A stretch of 64,000 bases of DNA, taken from NCBI GenBank assembly GCA_902623585.1, contig CACNUO010000006.1:1-64000 (forward strand), read 5' to 3'. The notes under the pieces were generated by a model. The model saw only the letters and a list, made by a program, of their open reading frames with translations, ran no database searches and had not been told where the DNA came from. The stretch is from an uncultured Alphaproteobacteria bacterium (lineage in GTDB: Bacteria > Pseudomonadota > Alphaproteobacteria > HIMB59 > GCA-002718135). This document shows positions 43,561 through 54,175 of the stretch, in pieces. The translations under genes and the position numbers were made by a program. The stretch's first letter is position 1. Each line of letters begins with the position of its first letter.

Positions 43561-44180
43561 TTTTTTGAATATAAATAATCTAGCAAATTAAATAAAGGCA
43601 ATCCCATAACATTAAAATAATCTCCTTTTATGCTCTCAATAATATTGGGTCCTAAGCTCTCTATTTGATAACATCCAACGGAGCTTAGTATTTGTTTGCC
43701 TGTTTTTTTTAAGTATGTTTTTATTTCACTGTTATTAAGCTTCCTTATTTTAACATAGGTTTTTTCGTAATTTTCCCAAACTTTAGAACCATTCAAACAA
43801 ATAGTTAAGCCAGATACTATTAAGTGTGTCTTTCCTGATAGAGACTTGATTTTTTTTTGGGCTTTCTCAATAGAGTTTACTTTATCTAAAATTTTTCCAT
43901 TGTGATAAATGACTGTATCACAGCCCAAAACAATCTTATTGGCATACAATTTTTTTATACTTACACTTCTTGCTTTTTCATAAGAAAGTTTTTTTGCAAA
44001 AATCTCAGGCTTTATATTTCTATTAATAGTTTGTTTAATATCCTCTTCGTTGCAATTTGGTTTTTTTTGGGTGAAGTTTAATCCTGCATTTTTTAATATT
44101 TTGTATCTTGATTTGCTTGAACTGGCTAATATAAAATTTTGGTGCATAAGTTTGTTAATAAAAATTATAGTTAATAACAC
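43557..44180 (-). CDS. maf: Maf family nucleoside triphosphate pyrophosphatase; true start probably the internal Met (MHQNFILASSS)
   Basis: FILASSSKSRYKILKNAGL, VLGCDTVIYHNG, GDYFNVMGLPL. Confidence 0.92.
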   Translation of the reverse strand: MLLTIIFINKLMHQNFILASSSKSRYKILKNAGLNFTQKKPNCNEEDIKQTINRNIKPEIFAKKLSYEKARSVSIKKLYANKIVLGCDTVIYHNGKILDKVNSIEKAQKKIKSLSGKTHLIVSGLTICLNGSKVWENYEKTYVKIRKLNNSEIKTYLKKTGKQILSSVGCYQIESLGPNIIESIKGDYFNVMGLPLFNLLDYLYSKK

Positions 44181-44569
44181 TATTAAATATAATTTGAATT
44201 TAAGAAATACTTCTTTTGTTTTAAAAATGTGTTGTCAACAACTTAATAACTTGTCTGAATATTATAGGGTGGGTGTTAATATATTTATTATACAAAATTA
44301 ATAACAAGTTATTAGAAATTTATTGCAATGCAAATTATTTAAAAATAATAATTTTTTTTCAATATTCTTTAAGTTAACATATTTGTTAGGGTTGTTATTC
44401 ATATGTTGGTAAATAAAGAATGGTGTGATAATAAAGCAGTAATTAACCTTTTTAACCTTACAACTAATACTACAATTAAATATATAAATTATATATTTAT
44501 TATTATTTTGACATTAACTTCAATTTTGATTATTAAAATGTTTCATTTCTAAACTACCCCAACAACATT
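44181..44569. other. Candidate chromosomal replication origin region
   Basis: AT-rich gap between divergent maf and rho in alphaproteobacterial origin synteny; inverted repeats, AT-rich palindrome, weak DnaA-box-like 9-mers. Confidence 0.55.
44508..44536 (+). promoter_or_regulatory. Candidate sigma70 promoter for rho
   Basis: TTGACA-N17-TATTAA upstream of the rho ATG. Confidence 0.5.
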
Positions 44570-45826
44570 ATGAATTTACAGGAATTAAAAGGAAAAGAAC
44601 CACAAGAACTTTTAAAACAAGCAGATAAACTTGGCATAGAAAACCCTTCATCTCTTAGAAAGCAAGATTTGATGTTTTCAATCTTAAAAACAATTGCTGA
44701 AGAAGGTGAGATTATTACTGGTTTAGGGGTTATTGAAATCATGCAAGATGGCTTCGGTTTTTTAAGGTCTTCAGAGTCAAATTATCTTCCAGGTCCAGAT
44801 GATATTTATATTTCTCCATCACAAATTAAAAAATTTAGCTTAAGAACAGGTGATAGCGTAGAAGGAGAAATTAGATCTCCAAAACAAGGTGAAAGATATT
44901 TTGCTATAACTAAAATTAACAAAATTAACGGTCAAGAGACTGAATTAGTTAAGAATAGGGTTAATTTTGAAGATTTAACACCATTGTATCCTGAAGCTAG
45001 ATTTAAACTTGAACAAGAAAAACCTATGCCGGATAACACAGAAAGAATAATTGATATTATTGCTCCTCTTGGAAAGGGACAAAGACAATTAATTGTTGCA
45101 CAACCTTTCACTGGTAAAACAATAATTATGCAAAAAATTGCTAATGCTATAACTGCTAATAGTCCAGACGCTAAACTGATTGTTCTGCTAATTGATGAAA
45201 GACCAGAAGAAGTTACAGACATGCAAAGATCTGTTAAGGGTGAGGTAATTAGTTCAACATTTGACGAACCTGCTTCACGTCACGTTCAAGTTGCTGAAAT
45301 GGTAATTGAAAAAGCTAAAAGACTGGTTGAATATAAACATGATGTTGTAATCCTTCTTGATTCAATCACGAGACTTGGAAGAGCTTATAATACTGTTGTA
45401 CCATCTAGTGGAAAGGTATTAACAGGTGGTGTTGACGCAAATGCATTGCAAAGACCAAAAAGGTTTTTCGGAGCTGCAAGAAACGTTGAAAAAGGTGGAT
45501 CACTCACAATTATTGCCACTGCTTTAATAGATACTGGGAGCAGAATGGATGAAGTTATATTTGAAGAATTTAAGGGTACTGGTAATAGTGAAATGGTCCT
45601 AGATAGAAAACTTAGCCAAAAAAGAACCTATCCAGCTTTTGATATTGGTAAGTCAGGAACAAGAAAAGAAGAATTATTACTTGATAAAGACGAGCTTGGA
45701 AAAATCTTTATTTTAAGAAAAATATTAGCACCAATGGGAAGTACTGAAGCCATGGAGTTCCTGTTAGATAAAATGAAAAATACAAAAACTAACAGCGAGT
45801 TCTTCCAAAGCATGGGAACTAAATAA
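44570..45826 (+). CDS. rho: Transcription termination factor Rho
   Basis: [55 protein letters not shown]. Confidence 0.98.
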   Translation: MNLQELKGKEPQELLKQADKLGIENPSSLRKQDLMFSILKTIAEEGEIITGLGVIEIMQDGFGFLRSSESNYLPGPDDIYISPSQIKKFSLRTGDSVEGEIRSPKQGERYFAITKINKINGQETELVKNRVNFEDLTPLYPEARFKLEQEKPMPDNTERIIDIIAPLGKGQRQLIVAQPFTGKTIIMQKIANAITANSPDAKLIVLLIDERPEEVTDMQRSVKGEVISSTFDEPASRHVQVAEMVIEKAKRLVEYKHDVVILLDSITRLGRAYNTVVPSSGKVLTGGVDANALQRPKRFFGAARNVEKGGSLTIIATALIDTGSRMDEVIFEEFKGTGNSEMVLDRKLSQKRTYPAFDIGKSGTRKEELLLDKDELGKIFILRKILAPMGSTEAMEFLLDKMKNTKTNSEFFQSMGTK

Positions 45827-45873
45827 ATATAATTTTTTCTTTTTTTTTAATTTTTTTTTAATAACAAGAAGGT

Positions 45874-47307
45874 ATGTTTTTTAAAAAAAATTTAATTTTT
45901 TTAATTTTTCTATTACCAACAACCTTATTTGCTAATCAGTTAGAAAAAAAAACACAACAACCCAACCTTACTTTATCGGGCCAATTCATTGATGAAACAA
46001 TGAAAAACAAACAAGGCAAATATGTTTTACCAAGCAGAGATTGGATGAAAAAAAACGTAAATAATGACAGGGCAATTTTTTTTAGAGAAGGTGCTTTTTT
46101 TGGTGATTTTGATGGAAACGGTAGGTTAGATTATATTACTTGGGGAACTGGAAAACCTTGTCAAGAAGGTCAAAAATCTAAAGAAGGAAGGGTGGGATGT
46201 GGAACAATTAATACAAACTTACTACCCTACCAAATATATTCCATAGATGAATTTCTTAACTTTAAAAAACTAAACAACAAAGATGTTTTCGAGTGGGGAA
46301 TATCAAATGACAAGGGATATCCTAATGGAACATCACGTATAATAATACAAGATTTTAATGACGATGGTATCGATGATTTTTTCATTGCAAATGCAGCTGT
46401 AGAACTCAATAATGGTAAGTTTAACTATAAAGGAGTTAATCCGGTTTTGATTTCGGTTGGACCTTTTAAGTGGGCCGCCTCAAGACATACTGGACATCTT
46501 GTCGATAATAAAACTTCCACATTTCAAGGTTTTTCACATGGATCAGATGCAGGAGATATTGATAATGACGGGGACATTGATGTGATAACCACAGATTTCA
46601 CAGGCGTAATTTGTCATTACAACGATGGTAAAGGTAATTTTAAATCAAAAAAATGCATTACTAGAAAAAAAGGCGCGTTTTTTGTTGCCTCACTTGCTGA
46701 CTTTAACAATGATGGAATACTTGACATTGTTGCTGGCAACGCTCATTTAAATGCAGAATATAGAAAACAATCACCCCAAGGAAATGTTGTTAAAGAAACC
46801 AAGAATTCACACTTCATTGCTTTATATTACGGAAACACGAAGGGTAAATTTAAACAAGCACACATACTTGAGCCAGCAAGAGTTGGGAATTTTATCTTCT
46901 CTGAGGTTCCAGAAATGACAGCTTTTGATTTTGATAACGATGGAGATTTAGATTTAGTAAGCTCCTCTGTTGGTATGTATTATTCAGGATCTGCTTGGGT
47001 TGCTTATGAAAATGTAAATGGCGAGTTAAAAATAGCTGACACAAATATTATAATTCCACCCTTAGATGAGTGGCAAGATGCAAAAATATGGGGCTCAATG
47101 GTTCAGTCTGAAAGCAACCCATGGAACACCTATTGTTCAAAAAGCATATTAATCGACGTTAATAACGACGGTCTTATGGATCTCCTTTGTGACAATGCTG
47201 TTCAACACCACAGGATGACAAACCACTTCTTAATAAACAAAGGCAACATGCAGTTTGATTTTGCAACACCCGAACAGGTTTCAAATCTAGTTGAGTGGTT
47301 AGAATAA
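45874..47307 (+). CDS. Exported FG-GAP/VCBS-repeat protein
   Basis: Signal peptide and six DxNxDG-type motifs (DFDGNGRLD, DFNDDGIDD, DIDNDGDID, DFNNDGILD, DFDNDGDLD, DVNNDGLMD). Confidence 0.85.
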   Translation: MFFKKNLIFLIFLLPTTLFANQLEKKTQQPNLTLSGQFIDETMKNKQGKYVLPSRDWMKKNVNNDRAIFFREGAFFGDFDGNGRLDYITWGTGKPCQEGQKSKEGRVGCGTINTNLLPYQIYSIDEFLNFKKLNNKDVFEWGISNDKGYPNGTSRIIIQDFNDDGIDDFFIANAAVELNNGKFNYKGVNPVLISVGPFKWAASRHTGHLVDNKTSTFQGFSHGSDAGDIDNDGDIDVITTDFTGVICHYNDGKGNFKSKKCITRKKGAFFVASLADFNNDGILDIVAGNAHLNAEYRKQSPQGNVVKETKNSHFIALYYGNTKGKFKQAHILEPARVGNFIFSEVPEMTAFDFDNDGDLDLVSSSVGMYYSGSAWVAYENVNGELKIADTNIIIPPLDEWQDAKIWGSMVQSESNPWNTYCSKSILIDVNNDGLMDLLCDNAVQHHRMTNHFLINKGNMQFDFATPEQVSNLVEWLE

Positions 47308-47382
47308 ACCACACTTACTAAATTAAATTTTTTATTATCTTTCTTATTTACTTAATTCTATCTTGGGTTTAATTCCCAAAAA

Positions 47383-48669
47383 ATGAAAGCTTCCAAAGAA
47401 ACAATTTTTGCTCTTGCTACGCAAAGAGGTAAATCAGGTATAGCTGTTTTTAGGATTTCGGGAAAAGACTCTCATACAACAATTAAATCAATATCTTCTA
47501 AAAAAAAATTTAAAACAAACTTTTCTACATTAAACAACTTATTAGACGGAAAGAGCGTTGTAGATCAGACGCTGACAACTTTTTTTAAATCACCGAAAAG
47601 CTATACAGGGGAGGATATGGTGGAAATATCTTGTCATGGAAGTATATCTGTAATTAACAAAATAACTAAAACCCTATTAAAAAAACAGATCAGGCTTGCT
47701 GAGCCTGGAGAGTTTACCAAAAGAGCTCTAATGAATGATAAGCTTAGTGTTTTAGAGGCTGAAACAATTAATGATTTAGTTAATGCAGAAACAGAAAATC
47801 AAAGAAAAATAGCAATTGGTAATTTAAGTGGAAATTTAGATAAGTTTATTAATGAAATATCAAATAAACAAAAAAAACTTCTAGCAGACATAGAAGCTAT
47901 TATTGATTTTGCTGACGAAGATCTTCCTAAAGAAATATATAAAAGCATAAGAGAACAAAATAAGAACATATATAAACAAATCGAAAATATTATCAAAAGA
48001 TCATCTTTATCTAGACAAATAAATAGCGGTTTTACAATAACTATTATTGGCAAGCCCAATACAGGAAAATCTTCCTTTATTAATTATATTAATAACAAAG
48101 AGGTTTCTATAGTTACCAATATACCGGGCACAACAACAGATTTAGTAAGCTCCACAGTAGATATACAAGGAGATAAATATACATTTATTGATACAGCTGG
48201 GATAAGAAAATATAAGAATTTAATTGAAAAAATAGGTATCGAAAGATCCTTAGAGAGCGCTGAAAAATCTGATCTAAATATAGTTTTTCTCAAAAACAAT
48301 GAAAAGAAAAATTACAGTAAAATCAAATCAAAAATATTTGTTAAATCAAAATATGACACAAATAAAAAGAAAATTAGTGGTGTACATAGTATTTCATCAG
48401 TATCTGGTTATGGGATTGAGCCTCTTATTAAAAGCATATCTTCAAAATTAAAGAAAAAACCAATTTCTGGACCAGTCTTTTCACGTGAAAGGCATATGGA
48501 AAGCCTAAAGAAATCCCTTGTGCTACTTAAAAGTTTAGATTTAAAAGAAATAGATATTGCTGCTGAAAATGTTAGAAGATCAATTATGTATATTGATGGA
48601 ATTAATCAAAAATTTGATATTGAGAAAATTTTAGATATAATATTTAGTGATTTTTGTATAGGTAAGTAA
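47383..48669 (+). CDS. mnmE: tRNA modification GTPase MnmE
   Basis: TIFALATQRGKSGIAVFRISG, GKPNTGKSSFIN, C-terminal FCIGK. Confidence 0.97.
   Translation: MKASKETIFALATQRGKSGIAVFRISGKDSHTTIKSISSKKKFKTNFSTLNNLLDGKSVVDQTLTTFFKSPKSYTGEDMVEISCHGSISVINKITKTLLKKQIRLAEPGEFTKRALMNDKLSVLEAETINDLVNAETENQRKIAIGNLSGNLDKFINEISNKQKKLLADIEAIIDFADEDLPKEIYKSIREQNKNIYKQIENIIKRSSLSRQINSGFTITIIGKPNTGKSSFINYINNKEVSIVTNIPGTTTDLVSSTVDIQGDKYTFIDTAGIRKYKNLIEKIGIERSLESAEKSDLNIVFLKNNEKKNYSKIKSKIFVKSKYDTNKKKISGVHSISSVSGYGIEPLIKSISSKLKKKPISGPVFSRERHMESLKKSLVLLKSLDLKEIDIAAENVRRSIMYIDGINQKFDIEKILDIIFSDFCIGK
48479..48490. promoter_or_regulatory. parS-like palindrome (in mnmE 3' end)
   Basis: TTTCACGTGAAA, identical to the central 12 bp of parS TGTTTCACGTGAAACA. 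Confidence 0.6.
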
Positions 48670-48681
48670 TTTCACGTGAAA
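48670..48681. promoter_or_regulatory. parS-like palindrome (mnmE/mnmG junction)
   Basis: TTTCACGTGAAA, second copy 191 bp from the first; about 2.5 kb from parAB. Confidence 0.65.
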
Positions 48682-50553
48682 AGAGACATGGACAATAAAT
48701 TTGATGTAATTGTAATTGGTGGGGGGCATGCAGGCGTAGAAGCAGCATGCTCATCTGCAAGAACTGGATCAAAAACAGCTTTAATTACTCATAAAGTTAA
48801 TAAAATAGGAGAAATGTCATGTAATCCTGCAATTGGGGGTCTCGGAAAAGGACACCTTGTAAAGGAAATAGATGCTTTAGATGGAATTATGGCCAAAGCT
48901 ACAGACAGGTCCTGTATACAGTTTAGAATGTTAAACTCCAGCAGAGGTGCTGCTGTAAGAGGTCCAAGGGCACAAACTGACCGTATTTTATATAAAAATG
49001 CCATAAATGAGCTTGTATCCGAGCAAAAAAACCTTCAAATTATTGAGGGGTCGGTAGAAGATTTAATTGTTTTAAATAATCAGGTAAATGGGGTTATTTT
49101 AGGTGATAATAAAAAAATATCCTCAAAATCTGTGGTTTTAACTACAGGAACCTTCTTACAAGGGTTAATAAGAATAGGCTCTGAGAAGCAAGAAGCTGGA
49201 AGAGTTGGTGATAAACCCTCAATAAAACTTGCAAAAAGGCTCAAAGAGCTAAAGTTTTCAATAGGCAGATTGAAAACAGGAACACCCCCGAGATTACTTA
49301 AAAAAACTATAAATTTCAATGAGTTAGATGAACAACACCCAGATAAAAAGCCCATTCCATTTTCTTTTATCAACAGAGATATCCACATTCCTCAAATATC
49401 TTGTTTTATTACTCATACTAATAAAAAAACTCATGAAATAATCGCTCAGAACCTGAGCCTATCACCTATGTATTCTGGAGAAATAAAATCAATGGGAGCT
49501 AGGTATTGCCCATCTATTGAAGATAAAATTCATAAATTCAAAAATAAGTCATCACACCAGATATTTCTTGAGCCAGAAGGATTAGATAGTGATTTAATAT
49601 ATCCAAACGGAATATCCTCTTCACTTCCAACTGAAATTCAAGAGCAATTCGTTAAAACGATTAAAGGTTTAGAGAATGTTACAATTACACAACCTGCTTA
49701 TGCAATTGAATATGATTTTGTTGACCCACAAGAACTAACACATACACTTGAAACAAAAAAAATTAAAAATTTATTTTTTGCAGGGCAGATAAATGGGACA
49801 ACCGGATACGAAGAAGCAGCTGCACAAGGTATAATGGCTGGGATAAATGCATCACTTAAAACAACATCTAATAAAGAATTTATAATAACTAGGTCCTCCG
49901 GATATATAGGTGTTTTGATAGACGATTTGGTTACAAAAGGAACTAAAGAGCCATATAGAATGTTTACATCAAGGTCTGAATATAGACTTTTACTTCGGGC
50001 TGATAATGCAGATTTAAGACTTACACCTCTTGGAATTGATATAGGTTGTGTTGATATAGATAGGCAAAGAGAATTTGAAAAAAAATCCAGAAGGATAAAA
50101 GAAGGGTTTAAGTTTGTAAAAAATCACAAATTCTCACCAGACGCACTTCTGAAAAAGGGAATAAAAATAAACAAAGATGGAAAGAAAAGAAATATCATAG
50201 ACCTTTTGTCGTTTTCTAACATTACAACCACCAAGCTCAAAAAAATACTTCCTGAATTAAGTGATTTAGAAGACGATGTAATAGAACAAATAGAAATTGA
50301 AGCTAAGTACGCAGGTTATCTTGATAGGCAAAGAATGGATATACAAGATTTTGAAAAAGAAGAAAGTTTAACAATTCCAAAATCAACGAATTATAAACTA
50401 GTTGGCAGCTTATCTAATGAGATAGTAGAAAAATTAATGAAAATTAAACCACCAACTCTTGGGGCAGCCTCAAGAATATCAGGCGTAACACCAGCAGCCA
50501 CCATAGCACTTCTTAGATATATAAAAAAAAATAAAAATAAAAAAGCAGCATAA
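48676..50553 (+). CDS. mnmG: tRNA uridine-5-carboxymethylaminomethyl modification enzyme MnmG (GTG start, or ATG at 48688)
   Basis: [46 protein letters not shown]. Confidence 0.98.
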   Translation: MKRDMDNKFDVIVIGGGHAGVEAACSSARTGSKTALITHKVNKIGEMSCNPAIGGLGKGHLVKEIDALDGIMAKATDRSCIQFRMLNSSRGAAVRGPRAQTDRILYKNAINELVSEQKNLQIIEGSVEDLIVLNNQVNGVILGDNKKISSKSVVLTTGTFLQGLIRIGSEKQEAGRVGDKPSIKLAKRLKELKFSIGRLKTGTPPRLLKKTINFNELDEQHPDKKPIPFSFINRDIHIPQISCFITHTNKKTHEIIAQNLSLSPMYSGEIKSMGARYCPSIEDKIHKFKNKSSHQIFLEPEGLDSDLIYPNGISSSLPTEIQEQFVKTIKGLENVTITQPAYAIEYDFVDPQELTHTLETKKIKNLFFAGQINGTTGYEEAAAQGIMAGINASLKTTSNKEFIITRSSGYIGVLIDDLVTKGTKEPYRMFTSRSEYRLLLRADNADLRLTPLGIDIGCVDIDRQREFEKKSRRIKEGFKFVKNHKFSPDALLKKGIKINKDGKKRNIIDLLSFSNITTTKLKKILPELSDLEDDVIEQIEIEAKYAGYLDRQRMDIQDFEKEESLTIPKSTNYKLVGSLSNEIVEKLMKIKPPTLGAASRISGVTPAATIALLRYIKKNKNKKAA

Positions 50554-50554
50554 T

Positions 50555-51160
50555 TTGGATAAAAGCGCTGTAATAAAAAAATATAATCTTGGCACAAAGC
50601 AAATTGATTTAATTGATAGCTACATACTCAAGTTAACAAAAAGTAACCAAATACATAATTTGGTAGGCCCCTCCACAATTGATGTTGCTTGGGATAGACA
50701 TATTAATGATTCATTACAATTGTCTGAATTTATTTTGAAAAAAAATGCATCAATAATAGACCTTGGAACTGGTGCGGGGCTACCAGGGGTGATCTTACAT
50801 ATTTTTGGGTATTTAAATATATTATTGATTGACTCAAAGATGAAAAAAATAAACTTTATTAAAGAATTTGCACACGAGCAGAACTTAGAAATAAAAACTA
50901 TTTGTACAAGAGTTGAAAAAATCAAAAATCAAAAATTTGACTTTATTATCTGCCGAGCTTTTGCTCCATTAGTAAAATTATTAGATTATTCACGGTTTTT
51001 TACAAAAAAAAATACATCACTACTTTTTCTAAAAGGAAGAAGTGTTAAGAAAGAAATACAAGATGCAAAAAAATCCTATAGCTTTGAATACGATCTTTAT
51101 CCAAGTCAAAGTGAGGGAGATGGGTATGTATTAAAAATTAACAAATATAAAAAACTGTGA
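50555..51160 (+). CDS. rsmG: 16S rRNA (guanine527-N7)-methyltransferase (TTG start)
   Basis: HINDSLQLSEF, IIDLGTGAGLPGVILHI, ICRAFAPL; gidB position. Confidence 0.94.
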   Translation: MDKSAVIKKYNLGTKQIDLIDSYILKLTKSNQIHNLVGPSTIDVAWDRHINDSLQLSEFILKKNASIIDLGTGAGLPGVILHIFGYLNILLIDSKMKKINFIKEFAHEQNLEIKTICTRVEKIKNQKFDFIICRAFAPLVKLLDYSRFFTKKNTSLLFLKGRSVKKEIQDAKKSYSFEYDLYPSQSEGDGYVLKINKYKKL

Positions 51161-51930
51161 AAAAAATTATTTCTATATCTAACCAAAAAGGCGGGGTTGG
51201 TAAAACCACAACCACAATAAACTTAGCAACCTCATTAGCTGCAGTAAAAAAAAATGTTTTAATTGTCGATGCTGACCCCCAAGGCAATGCCAGCACAGGG
51301 CTTGGGCTTACCCACAATGATAGAAAACCATCTATTTATGAAATGATTCATGAAAAGAAACTTCTTAAAGAAGGAATAAAAGAAACATTAATTCCTGGTC
51401 TAAAAATAATTGGAGCAAACACAGATTTAGCTGCAGCAGAGGTAGAGTTGACAAATTTTGAAAACAGAGAGTTTGTATTTAAATCAATCTTTGATGAAAT
51501 TGATAACTTTGATTTTATTTTTGTAGACTGCCCACCAGCACTTGGCTTGCTAACTATCAATTCATTAGTAGCATCAAACACAACACTGATCCCTCTTCAG
51601 TCAGAATTTTTTGCTCTAGAGGGTCTGACAGCCCTAATGCAAACTATCAAATTAATTAAACAAAACTTCAACAGCGATCTTAAAATCGAAGGAATATTAT
51701 TAACAATGCTGGACAAAAGAAACTCATTAAGCTCTTTAGTTGAGAAAGATGTGAGACAACATTTTGGTGATCAAGTTTACAAAACAACTATTCCAAGAAA
51801 TGTTAAAATTTCTGAAGCCCCTAGCCACGGTAAACCAGCGCTTGTATACGATACACAAGCTGCAGGCTCCATAGCTTATATTGAGCTTGCAAAAGAGGTA
51901 ATTTTAAACCAAAATAAAAACCATGAATAA
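51157..51930 (+). CDS. parA: Chromosome partitioning ATPase ParA (GTG start)
   Basis: ISISNQKGGVGKTTTTINLATSLA, DADPQGNASTGLG. Confidence 0.96.
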   Translation: MKKIISISNQKGGVGKTTTTINLATSLAAVKKNVLIVDADPQGNASTGLGLTHNDRKPSIYEMIHEKKLLKEGIKETLIPGLKIIGANTDLAAAEVELTNFENREFVFKSIFDEIDNFDFIFVDCPPALGLLTINSLVASNTTLIPLQSEFFALEGLTALMQTIKLIKQNFNSDLKIEGILLTMLDKRNSLSSLVEKDVRQHFGDQVYKTTIPRNVKISEAPSHGKPALVYDTQAAGSIAYIELAKEVILNQNKNHE

Positions 51931-52762
51931 AGAAAACAAACTAGGCATGGGCCTGGGTGCTCTTCTATCAACCAAAAATAACAAAAACGAAACAAATAAT
52001 AACGCCCAAAAAATTAATATTTCTCAAATCGTACCCAATCCCTTACAGCCAAGAAAAAACTTCAAAAATGAAGAGCTTAAAGAACTTTCATCTTCAATCA
52101 AAAATCAAGGATTAATTCAGCCTATTATTGTCAAACCAACAGATGATAATCAATTTCAAATTATTGCAGGAGAAAGAAGATGGAGGGCATGCCAACTAAA
52201 TGGCATGCACGAGGTAGATTGTGTTATCAAAGATCTTGATGAAACCAGTGTTTTAGAAACGGCTTTAATTGAAAATATTCAAAGAGAAGACCTAAACGTT
52301 ATTGAAGAGGCAAATGCTTACAAGGGGTTGATTAATATTAAAAATATCAACAACGAAAGTCTTGCAAAATTAATTGGAAAAAGCCCAAGCCATGTTTCAA
52401 ATACTTTACGGCTTTTAGAGTTAGATAAAAAAATTCAAGAAATGGTAATAAGTGGAGACCTATCCATGGGACATGCACGAGCGCTTATAGGTGTTCCAGA
52501 TGCAATTAATAAAGCAAATGAAATAGTTGAAAAAAAACTCAGCGTAAGGCAAACTGAAAAAATAACATCAGAGTTTAAAAACAACAAAAAAAATAAAACA
52601 GAAAAAGACCCAAATATAACAGATTTAGAGAAGGAGCTATCAGATAAAATAGGCTTACGTACCTCAATACAGTTTAATGAGAGTGGCTCATCTGGTTCAC
52701 TAACTTTATATTATTCTGATTTGAATCAACTTGATGATTTAATGAAAAGACTTAAGAAATAG
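51923..52762 (+). CDS. parB: Chromosome partitioning protein ParB
   Basis: LGMGLGALLS, NPLQPRKNF, QIIAGERRWRACQL, ALIENIQREDLN. Confidence 0.96.
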   Translation: MNKENKLGMGLGALLSTKNNKNETNNNAQKINISQIVPNPLQPRKNFKNEELKELSSSIKNQGLIQPIIVKPTDDNQFQIIAGERRWRACQLNGMHEVDCVIKDLDETSVLETALIENIQREDLNVIEEANAYKGLINIKNINNESLAKLIGKSPSHVSNTLRLLELDKKIQEMVISGDLSMGHARALIGVPDAINKANEIVEKKLSVRQTEKITSEFKNNKKNKTEKDPNITDLEKELSDKIGLRTSIQFNESGSSGSLTLYYSDLNQLDDLMKRLKK

Positions 52763-53696
52763 TAATTTTTTTAATATTTAGAAGAAATCGGAGGCCAAAA
52801 ACCAAAGATAAGTTGCTATCTTCACGCAAAACCTTTTCAGTCATAGAGAGTAATTTAATTAACAATTTTTTCTTTTTTGAATTATATTTTCTAAAAATGT
52901 CTATCAGCTTATGTTTTTCTTTAAATAAATATACAGGAATTTTCTTTTGATATTCTTCTTCACTTTTTGATTCTATTATTATTTGACAGAAAAATTTAAT
53001 GTAAAAATAAAATTCATTGACATCTGTGCTGGTTAAAATTTTATTTCTATAAAGGTCAACTATTTCTTTATTCTTTTTTAATAAATTAAAAAAAATTTTT
53101 TCTTTTCCAGAATCGCTAATTGTTAATAATTTTTTAACATTGTTAAGTGTTAAGTCTTTTTCATCCAGTGCCACAATTTGATTTAAACTATTTTCAAAAA
53201 AACTATATTTGCTATCTAGTTTATCAATTAATAACCAATAAACGTCTTGTGAAATATTTAAACTGTTATCAGTTAAAAATTTTTTTAAAAATTTTATTTT
53301 TGTTTCTCTGTCTAATTCATAACAATCTATTAAGTAGCTATCTTTGTCTCTATTAAACAAGCTTTTAATTTTTTTAATTTTTTGTGAATTTTCATCAACA
53401 AAAACGAAAACACCATGTGAATTTTTTATATTTTCCAGGCTTTTTTCATCAATTCCTTTACACCCGTTTACTAAAATTATTTTATGATCTTCAAATAGAC
53501 CAACTTCTTCAACAAAGTCTTTAATATTATCAATATTTGTAAGCCCGGCATTTGTGTTCTTTTGGTATTTTCCGACAATTTTAGCTTTTATTTTCTGCAT
53601 CAGTGTTTTTTCATTACCACTTATGAAGTATATCTTTTTATCTATTCTAAAATTTTCGTTTAATAAAATACTAACAGGGTCAATTTTCATTAACAA
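52752..53696 (-). CDS. holA: DNA polymerase III delta subunit
   Basis: Divergent HolA-like sequence; conserved position next to lptE/leuS and parB. Confidence 0.8.
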   Translation of the reverse strand: MLMKIDPVSILLNENFRIDKKIYFISGNEKTLMQKIKAKIVGKYQKNTNAGLTNIDNIKDFVEEVGLFEDHKIILVNGCKGIDEKSLENIKNSHGVFVFVDENSQKIKKIKSLFNRDKDSYLIDCYELDRETKIKFLKKFLTDNSLNISQDVYWLLIDKLDSKYSFFENSLNQIVALDEKDLTLNNVKKLLTISDSGKEKIFFNLLKKNKEIVDLYRNKILTSTDVNEFYFYIKFFCQIIIESKSEEEYQKKIPVYLFKEKHKLIDIFRKYNSKKKKLLIKLLSMTEKVLREDSNLSLVFGLRFLLNIKKITIS

Positions 53697-54175
53697 TCAT
53701 CAATATTTATGTCAGACAAAATAGAAACAAATTGATTTAAGTTATCCCCTATTGCCAATTCATATTTTTTTTCTAATGAAGTATCTGTTCCATAATTGTA
53801 ACCTGATGATTTTGGTATAATTGAAAAATAAGAAACTATTTCTTTTTCATAAGTTATACAATCTTTTTTAATTGATGTTAAAGTATAATAAAACCTTAAC
53901 TCATATCTAAGGTTTGATGTCGCCTGATTTGTTTCAACAGATCTTTTGGTCCTTTTCTCATCAATATTAATTTGAAGATTATACGTATGTTCCTCGCTCT
54001 CACCAAAAAACATTGGAAGATACGAATTCATAAAGCTTAAATTTGTACCAGATGTAGTAACTTTTGTTTTTTGATAAAGCGGGTTAATGAGATTTTTTTC
54101 ATTTTTATAGACAAATTCAACACCACTACAAGAGATAACAAAACAAAACAAAAAAATTAAAAATAGTTTCTTCAC
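53690..54175 (-). CDS. lptE: LPS-assembly lipoprotein LptE-like
   Basis: Lipobox [10 protein letters not shown]; between holA and leuS. Confidence 0.75.
   Translation of the reverse strand: MKKLFLIFLFCFVISCSGVEFVYKNEKNLINPLYQKTKVTTSGTNLSFMNSYLPMFFGESEEHTYNLQINIDEKRTKRSVETNQATSNLRYELRFYYTLTSIKKDCITYEKEIVSYFSIIPKSSGYNYGTDTSLEKKYELAIGDNLNQFVSILSDINIDDC

Noticed and set aside
45827-45873. Long T-runs after rho, considered as terminator
   Set aside because: No preceding GC stem; likely just AT-rich spacer, though it may be a weak Rho-independent pause
47363-47379. TTGGG-N7-CCCAA inverted repeat just before mnmE
   Set aside because: Only 5-bp arms with a 7-nt loop; too weak on its own to call a regulatory hairpin
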